Both the position numbers and the translations under genes were made by a program. A DNA stretch of 36,073 nt from an uncultured Bacilli bacterium. Its GTDB lineage: Bacteria > Bacillota_I > Bacilli_A > RF39 > UBA660. Each line of letters opens with the position of its first letter. The first letter of the stretch is position 1. Shown one piece after another: positions 31,607 to 36,073 of this stretch. The notes under the pieces are model-generated. The model was not told where the DNA came from. It saw only the letters and a list, made by a program, of their open reading frames with translations, and searched no databases. The DNA is taken from the NCBI GenBank assembly GCA_947589435.1, contig CANQBI010000017.1:1-36073 (forward strand). Direction: 5' to 3'.

Positions 31607-32476
31607 ATGAAAAAACTTGATTCTACTATACTTGATAGTAGGCTCATAGTTACGACAAAAAAAGAAAATTATAACCTAAAAATGGTAACTTGTGGCGATT
31701 TTATACAAGTATATTTATATAGTGCTGATAAGATAAAAAGTACTAATGATTACTTGGACGATTTAAATTTAAAAAAGTGTGAAAAGAAAAGAAAACTAAA
31801 TGAGGTTATTAATTTAGAAGAAAGCACTGATATTGAAGATACTACTAATAAAGAGAATTTTAAAAAAGTAGATAAAAAGAATATTATTCGTAGTAAATTA
31901 GAGTGTCAAAGACTAGCTAAAGGAAATATTGAAGAGTGGGAAACTTTTATAACTTTAACTTTTTCTGATAATATTATTGATATGAATTATGCTAATAAAA
32001 AATTTAGATATTTTATCGATAAGATTAAAAGAGTATATAAAGATTTTAAATATCTTTGTGTTCCCGAATTTCAAAAACGAGGAGCTGTACATTATCATTT
32101 ATTGACTAATATTAAAATTAATGATAAAAAATTGATGTATAAACAAGAAAATAATTCTCGGTATAGTCATGTAAAATATTGGAACGAGGGTTTTACTAGT
32201 GTAGAAGAAATTAAAGGCGATATAAAAAAGATAGTAGGGTATATTGCCAAGTACATGACTAAAGACATTGATAATAGGTTGTTTAATCGCCATAGGTACT
32301 TTTATTCAAGAAATTTAAATATTCCTATTGTTGACTATATAAATATTAATATACAAGAGGACATAGAATATTATGCAAAAAAAATTCAAGATAAGGAACT
32401 TATTTACCAAAATGAATATTTAAACCCACTTGATAATTCACAAGTAACTTTTCTTGAATATACAAATTCTAAATAA
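31607..32476 (+). CDS. HUH rolling-circle replication initiator (Rep)
   Basis: A 289-aa replication initiator that would nick one strand at the origin and stay bound through a tyrosine. The three HUH motifs are visible: motif 1 FITLTFS (114-120), motif 2 GAVHYHLLTN with the His162-x-His164 metal pair, and motif 3 VGYIAKYMTKD with Tyr212 or Tyr216 as nucleophile. The general look is that of Reps from small ssDNA plasmids and Microviridae-like or inovirus-like replicons. The N-terminal 95 residues are Lys/Glu-rich and unassigned. The ATG at 31607 has no clear ribosome binding site. It is the first gene of the integrated element. Confidence 0.85.
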   Translation: MKKLDSTILDSRLIVTTKKENYNLKMVTCGDFIQVYLYSADKIKSTNDYLDDLNLKKCEKKRKLNEVINLEESTDIEDTTNKENFKKVDKKNIIRSKLECQRLAKGNIEEWETFITLTFSDNIIDMNYANKKFRYFIDKIKRVYKDFKYLCVPEFQKRGAVHYHLLTNIKINDKKLMYKQENNSRYSHVKYWNEGFTSVEEIKGDIKKIVGYIAKYMTKDIDNRLFNRHRYFYSRNLNIPIVDYININIQEDIEYYAKKIQDKELIYQNEYLNPLDNSQVTFLEYTNSK

Positions 32477-32516
32477 ATTATATATTAATATTTAAAAAAA
32501 GGAAAGAGGAGATTAT

Positions 32517-32663
32517 ATGTTTAGTATTATTTTTACATTAATTGCGTTGGTAGTTTGTGTTATTCATTTATTTAAATACGGGATTGAAGATAGGTACGAT
32601 ATTGATTTTTTGATTATATTTATATTACAAGTATTAATACTTATTTTTAACATAATTAAATAA
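32517..32663 (+). CDS. 48-aa two-helix membrane protein
   Basis: ATG 32517 follows a strong AGAGGAG site. The product, MFSIIFTLIALVVCVIHLFK then YGIEDRYDID then FLIIFILQVLILIFNIIK, has two membrane helices joined by a short charged loop. It lies 40 bases after rep in the same direction. It could be a holin-like or host-interaction protein, or a superinfection/maintenance factor. No family recognised. Confidence 0.65.
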   Translation: MFSIIFTLIALVVCVIHLFKYGIEDRYDIDFLIIFILQVLILIFNIIK

Positions 32664-32682
32664 AAATTTTTCACCTTAGATA

Positions 32683-32863
32683 GCATAATAAAATGTCAAT
32701 AGAAACATGGAATATCGCAACTTTGACATTTTATGATTCAAAGCGAGAATATGCCGTGAAAGTCTATTGACATTTTATTATGCGAAATATAATTGTGTTT
32801 CCTTCTTTCAGAAATGAACTTCTTGTTTCTCTTCTTTGATTATAATTTCATTTTGAAAGAAGG
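32683..32863. repeat. Long inverted repeats in the element, candidate origin or control region
   Basis: The 340-base gene-free stretch 32664-33003 holds a perfect 21-bp inverted repeat (32683-32703 with 32763-32783) and a third copy of its core TTGACATTTTAT between the arms (32723-32734). A second inverted repeat, CCTTCTTTCA (32801-32810) with TGAAAGAAGG (32854-32863), is extended imperfectly inward. Such structure suits a single-strand origin, copy-control RNA or repressor binding sites. Confidence 0.65.
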
Positions 32864-32903
32864 TATGCCTTAACGGCGAGTTATAAAAAATTTATAAAAA
32901 GTA

Positions 32904-32932
32904 TTGACATACATATTAAGTGTTGATATAAT
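32904..32932 (+). promoter_or_regulatory. Consensus promoter of the RHH-integrase operon
   Basis: TTGACA (32904-32909), 17 bases, TATAAT (32927-32932): a perfect sigma-A promoter. Confidence 0.85.
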
Positions 32933-33003
32933 CATTTTGTCATATAATATTTATTCTAAAAAATATTGTTCAAAAATTTAAATTTTAGAAAGGAATGATT
33001 ATT

Positions 33004-33270
33004 ATGGCAAAAGTAAAAAGTAATGTCGAATTGACAAGAGTTAATATGAATTTACCCACTAGTTTAGTCAATGATATTAAAGAATATGCAATGGAACGGG
33101 GAATTAATACTACAAATGCTTATATTAATTTATTACAAGAAATTGTTGAGCAAAAGAAAATGATTAAGCAATTACCCGAAAGTGTTGCTTTATTGCAAAA
33201 GCTTAATCTTATTGATGTTACTAATTTGGAGCAATTAAATAAAATTATGTCAATTCTAGAAAGGAGGTAA
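33004..33270 (+). CDS. Ribbon-helix-helix (Arc/CopG-like) regulator of the element
   Basis: An 88-aa protein whose middle reads as a ribbon-helix-helix fold: strand ELTRVNMNLPT, helix LVNDIKEYAMERG, turn INTTN, helix AYINLLQEIVEQ. The C-terminal 40 residues are helical. Such proteins dimerise on DNA and act as copy-control repressors or excisionase-like factors. ATG 33004 is preferred, since AAAGGA is about 9 bases upstream; ATG 32995 lies directly against that site. The integrase gene starts 2 bases after its stop, so the pair is co-translated. Confidence 0.8.
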   Translation: MAKVKSNVELTRVNMNLPTSLVNDIKEYAMERGINTTNAYINLLQEIVEQKKMIKQLPESVALLQKLNLIDVTNLEQLNKIMSILERR

Positions 33271-33272
33271 AA

Positions 33273-34250
33273 TTGTCTAAAATAAAATTTGCTGAAGTAT
33301 ATGCTGAATATCTTGTGTATGCAAAAAAGAATATGAAACCCCAAACCTATTATACTTTTTTTTATAATTTTAACTCTCGTATTTTACCATTTTTCAAAGA
33401 TATGTATTTAGAAGATATTACAAGTCTTGATATTCTTAATTGGGAAAATGAAATACTAAAATTAAATTATAGTAATAATTATAATAGAGGTTTATATTAC
33501 AATTTAAGTGGTTTTTTTGAATATTGCAAAAAGATTCATGGTTTTGATAAAACAATTATAAGTAATGTTGGTTGTTTTAAAAAACATTTAGAAGAAGATA
33601 AACATGACTTTTATACTTTAAAAGAGTTTAAGAAATTTATTAAATGTGTTGATAATAATATCTATAAACAATTTTTTAATCTTATGTTTTTTACTGGTAC
33701 AAGGCCCGGTGAGGCAATGGCTTTAAAATTTAGCGATTTAAAAAATGGGTATATTTCAATTAATAAAACTATTGAAAGTCATGGTAATCGTAGTTTAGGT
33801 ACTCCTAAAAATACTTCTTCTATTAGAAATATTAAAATTGATAGAAGATTACAAAAAGATTTAATGAAGTTATATAAATATTATAAAGACCAATACCATG
33901 AAGATTATGATTATTATATATTTGGTGGTAAAAAGTGCTTAAGTCCTACTACAATTAATAGGCATAAATTAGATGCTTGTAATAAAGCTAATATTAGACC
34001 TATTACATTACACCAATTTAGGCATAGTCATGCAACTTTATTATTAAAATGTAATATTTTAATCAATGAAGTTTCAAGAAGATTAGGACATAGTAAAACT
34101 TCTACAACACTAGATATATATGCCCACACTGATTTAACACAAGAAAAAAGAGTGTTTAACACCCTTAATTCAATGCGATACAATATCTTTGATATATTTT
34201 TCGAACCTATTAAGAATATTGTATCCTTTATATTAAAGCATAGGCTTTAA
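33273..34250 (+). CDS. int: Tyrosine recombinase/integrase
   Basis: A 325-aa integrase catalysing site-specific insertion into, and excision from, the tRNA-Gly 3' end. The N-terminal core-binding domain (about 1-100) is followed by the catalytic domain with all key residues: Arg144 (TGTRPGEAMAL), Lys179 (GTPKNTSSIR), His247 and Arg250 (LHQFRHSHAT), His273 (RLGHSKTSTT) and nucleophile Tyr283 (LDIYAHT). The start is TTG 33273 with AGGAGGT 4 bases upstream. It lies directly next to the attachment site, as usual for such elements. Confidence 0.96.
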   Translation: MSKIKFAEVYAEYLVYAKKNMKPQTYYTFFYNFNSRILPFFKDMYLEDITSLDILNWENEILKLNYSNNYNRGLYYNLSGFFEYCKKIHGFDKTIISNVGCFKKHLEEDKHDFYTLKEFKKFIKCVDNNIYKQFFNLMFFTGTRPGEAMALKFSDLKNGYISINKTIESHGNRSLGTPKNTSSIRNIKIDRRLQKDLMKLYKYYKDQYHEDYDYYIFGGKKCLSPTTINRHKLDACNKANIRPITLHQFRHSHATLLLKCNILINEVSRRLGHSKTSTTLDIYAHTDLTQEKRVFNTLNSMRYNIFDIFFEPIKNIVSFILKHRL

Positions 34251-34257
34251 CAACAAT

Positions 34258-34276
34258 TGGAGCAAGTGAGCGGAAT
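34258..34276. repeat. tRNA-proximal attachment site
   Basis: Copy of the 19-bp core TGGAGCAAGTGAGCGGAAT that forms the 3' end (T-stem strand, acceptor and CCA) of tRNA-Gly on the minus strand. Confidence 0.9.
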
Positions 34277-34332
34277 CGAACCGCCGTCCCAACCTTGGCA
34301 AGGTCGTATACTAACCGCTGTACTACACCTGC
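34258..34332 (-). tRNA. tRNA-Gly (GCC), integration target
   Basis: On the minus strand: acceptor GCAGGTG/CACTTGC (one G-T), anticodon stem CGACC/GGTTG with loop TTGCCAA (anticodon GCC), T arm GGCGG-TTCGATT-CCGCT and encoded CCA. Length 75. The element restores the full 3' end, so the tRNA stays functional. Confidence 0.96.
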
Positions 34333-34341
34333 ATATAGAAA

Positions 34342-34370
34342 ATAATAACAAATTTTTAAGAATAATGCAA
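34342..34370 (-). promoter_or_regulatory. tRNA-Gly promoter
   Basis: On the minus strand TTGCAT (34370-34365), 17 bases, TATTAT (34347-34342) with extended TGT. Confidence 0.6.
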
Positions 34371-34460
34371 TAAAAAAATTCAAATTTTTTCTTTAATTAA
34401 TTTTATTCTTTAATTTCGAAAATAATTCAAAAATATTTTGAGGAAAATTAAGCACTTAAC

Positions 34461-34489
34461 TTGATAATAACTTCACAATATGATAAAAT
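34461..34489 (+). promoter_or_regulatory. Promoter of the terminal surface-protein operon
   Basis: TTGATA (34461-34466), 17 bases, TAAAAT (34484-34489), extended by TGA. Confidence 0.65.
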
Positions 34490-34521
34490 CAATATAGATT
34501 AGAAAGTAGGGTGCTTTTCTT

Positions 34522-35226
34522 GTGAAGAAGATAGTTATTATACTAATTTTATTAATAATGCCATTATTTGTTCGGGCCGAATGTTCTTATCAAGATCAAC
34601 TTAATTTAAATAGTAAAGCTGCTAATGTAAGAACAAATTATGAATTAAAAACGGACCGAATTGAATATGAAGATGGTGTTAGTTATGTCGAATATTTTGT
34701 TATTCATATATTAAATGTGACCAATGAAACTTATGTTGAATTATCTAACAATGTAGAAGATGGTTCTAAAATATATCATTATGCTGATACTACTGATGGT
34801 AATGTAGATATAATTTGGACTAAGACTGAAGATATTGCTAATTTTACGGTTAAAGTATATGCCGAAAATGGAACAGCTTGTAGTGGAGACTTATTAAAGA
34901 CTAGTCGTTTTACAATGCCAAAGTATAATGGCTATTATAATAGAGCCATATGTGAAGAAATACCAGACTTTTATTTATGTCAAAAATATATAACTGTGGA
35001 AACTGTTGATGAAAGTGAATTTGTAAGTAAAGTTGAAGGATATATTAATGGGACAGTTAATAAAGATGGGGAAAAAGTAGAAGAAAAAGAAGATAAAAAA
35101 GGCATTTTAGAGTTTATTAATAAGAATAAATGGTATATAATAGGAGCTGCCGGAGTTATCGGTGTAGGTGTAGGAGTATTCGTATACCTAAAGAAAACTA
35201 AAAAACAAAGGGAGCTTGGAATATGA
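34522..35226 (+). CDS. Secreted surface protein with C-terminal membrane anchor
   Basis: A 234-aa exported protein. The signal peptide (1-19) ends at VRA-EC, and the Cys just after could act in a disulfide. The body is beta-rich (VSYVEYFVIHILNVTNETYV, ANFTVKVYAENGTACSGDLL) with four further cysteines, then a charged linker (EKVEEKEDKKG) and a C-terminal helix (about 200-223, WYIIGAAGVIGVGVGVFVYL) with a Lys-rich cytoplasmic end. There is no LPXTG. The start is GTG 34522 with AGGGTG upstream. It overlaps the next gene by ATGA. Family not recognised; it may be an accessory or minor subunit of the following adhesin-like protein. Confidence 0.7.
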   Translation: MKKIVIILILLIMPLFVRAECSYQDQLNLNSKAANVRTNYELKTDRIEYEDGVSYVEYFVIHILNVTNETYVELSNNVEDGSKIYHYADTTDGNVDIIWTKTEDIANFTVKVYAENGTACSGDLLKTSRFTMPKYNGYYNRAICEEIPDFYLCQKYITVETVDESEFVSKVEGYINGTVNKDGEKVEEKEDKKGILEFINKNKWYIIGAAGVIGVGVGVFVYLKKTKKQRELGI

Positions 35227-36073
35227 AAAAAGTTGTAAAAATATTAAGTTTAGTTGTTTTAACAATGATGTTATGGACTGTAGTTGTTAAAGCAGATGAT
35301 TGTGGAGGAATTGACATTTATTTTGAAGACAAGGAAGGAACAGGGTATACTGATCTTAATTCCCAATTTGCGGGAAGACCAATAACTGTTTATACTTTTG
35401 AAGGTTCTGATGGAACAAAATTCAAAGGATATTGTCATGACCCAAGAATAAATCCAGCAGTTGATGCTACTGGAAAGCCAACATCTGATAGAGTTAAAAT
35501 GGGATGTGTAAGTACATTAGTAAATCCTGAGAATACAGATGATACTACTAATGCTTTTAATGCAGGATTAGTAGAAATATTAACTTCAAATGATAGTGAT
35601 GCTGTTAAAGATACAGCTAAAATGATTTATCAAATGTATTGGTTAGTTAAAGATACAACTAAAGAAAATCCTGAAGATACGACCAATGAATATCGTTATT
35701 GGGTTAATAAATATATGAGTGAAGATAGCAAAGTAAAAGGATTGCTATCTAGTTTGCGTAAAAAATTAGGTACAGGAGTTATAAGAGGTAATGCTTATGC
35801 CGATGATAGAATCCAACAACCTACAGGTAATTATAATATGGATATGGATTCTGTAAAAAATCTAGTTATTAAAGGTTTAGAAAAAGCTTTAAATCATACT
35901 GAAGTTGCTCAAGTTACATCTCCTGATCCAGTAAAAACAAGAACTGAAAAAGAAGAAAATGGGGAAAAAGTATATTATCAAACAATAACTTATAAAATAA
36001 AAATTTCTAATTTTAATTCCGAAAGTGCTAAAGTTCGGTTAAATTTTGATTGTCCAAAATGTGCTGAATATGG
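35223..36073 (+). CDS. Secreted adhesin-like protein with thioester-domain features (runs off the window)
   Basis: The gene starts in the ATGA overlap and stays open to the end of the window (283 codons seen). After a signal peptide (MKKVVKILSLVVLTMMLWTV then VVKA) comes DDCGGIDIYF. The segments TVYTFEGSDGTKFKGYCHDP and AKMIYQMYWLVKD resemble the Cys-containing and Gln-containing motifs of Gram-positive thioester domains, in which a Cys-Gln bond forms covalent links to host or surface amines. A later part (VYYQTITYKIKISNF...) looks like an Ig-like repeat. The family call is by motif only. The C-terminus and its anchor are outside the window. Confidence 0.6.
   Translation, partial: MKKVVKILSLVVLTMMLWTVVVKADDCGGIDIYFEDKEGTGYTDLNSQFAGRPITVYTFEGSDGTKFKGYCHDPRINPAVDATGKPTSDRVKMGCVSTLVNPENTDDTTNAFNAGLVEILTSNDSDAVKDTAKMIYQMYWLVKDTTKENPEDTTNEYRYWVNKYMSEDSKVKGLLSSLRKKLGTGVIRGNAYADDRIQQPTGNYNMDMDSVKNLVIKGLEKALNHTEVAQVTSPDPVKTRTEKEENGEKVYYQTITYKIKISNFNSESAKVRLNFDCPKCAEY

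Larger units (their letters stand above)
31450..34276. mobile_element. 2.8-kb integrative element with Rep and integrase in tRNA-Gly
   Basis: The element lies between 19-bp direct repeats, one of them the 3' end of an intact tRNA-Gly gene. It carries an HUH Rep, a 48-aa membrane protein, a ribbon-helix-helix protein and a tyrosine integrase adjoining the tRNA end, plus palindromic origin-like regions. No capsid, relaxase or transfer gene is seen. It resembles an integrating rolling-circle plasmid or a phage satellite reduced to replication and integration. Confidence 0.85.

Overview
The window is strongly AT-rich and codes like a low-GC Gram-positive bacterium of class Bacilli. An uncultured gut lineage such as RF39 or Erysipelotrichales-like Bacilli fits best; this placement is inference. 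Supporting signs are AGGAGG-type ribosome binding sites, frequent TTG and GTG starts, a SUF-type SufB, RNase J, TypA/BipA, many uncleaved or tail-anchored membrane proteins, and standard code with TGG for Trp and TGA as a stop.

Positions 1-3132 form a small defence-like block. A consensus promoter drives a Panacea-type antitoxin and an overlapping unknown partner (a candidate toxin-antitoxin pair). Converging on it from the other strand is a complete retron: an extended -10 promoter, an ncRNA with a1/a2 inverted repeats and an msd-like hairpin, a 318-aa reverse transcriptase with NAxxH, YSDD and VTG motifs, and a 50-aa protein translated through an ATGA overlap whose C-terminus looks like the toxin-binding tail of MazE/PemI antitoxins. 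Housekeeping genes follow: sufB, a stand-alone ssb without the usual C-terminal tip, and a NodB-like membrane protein. Next come three tandem paralogues of unknown function, a degenerate RNase J paralogue, a ferritin-like protein and tRNA-Asn.

Positions 10.7-19.3 kb hold a hairpin-rich spacer, a DUF4143 ATPase, two small proteins, a set of membrane-anchored surface proteins (InlB-repeat, CHAP plus cadherin-like, Ig-like plus CAP), an XRE regulator interrupted by a TGA, and a NitT/TauT-type ABC importer. Positions 19.4-21.0 kb hold an AbiE toxin-antitoxin operon with a perfect 11-bp palindrome between promoter and start. A tRNA-Glu(CTC) and typA follow. Positions 23.1-27.2 kb encode a CalY/TasA-like protein and a 1097-aa Asp/Cys-rich calcium-binding-repeat surface protein. 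A tail-anchored zinc peptidase and a GNAT acetyltransferase come next.

Positions 29.0-31.0 kb hold a PIN-GNAT-PUA-like fusion next to a stand-alone ASCH protein, a candidate undescribed RNA-targeting module. Positions 31.45-34.28 kb are a compact 2.8-kb integrated element: an HUH rolling-circle Rep, a 48-aa two-helix membrane protein, a ribbon-helix-helix protein and a tyrosine integrase. It lies between 19-bp direct repeats at the 3' end of tRNA-Gly(GCC), and the probable native tRNA terminator is stranded on its far side. The window ends with a surface-protein operon whose second gene, running off the edge, resembles a thioester-domain adhesin.

The best candidates for something new are the retron with a MazE-tail peptide, the PIN-GNAT-PUA/ASCH pair, and the minimal Rep-plus-integrase element.
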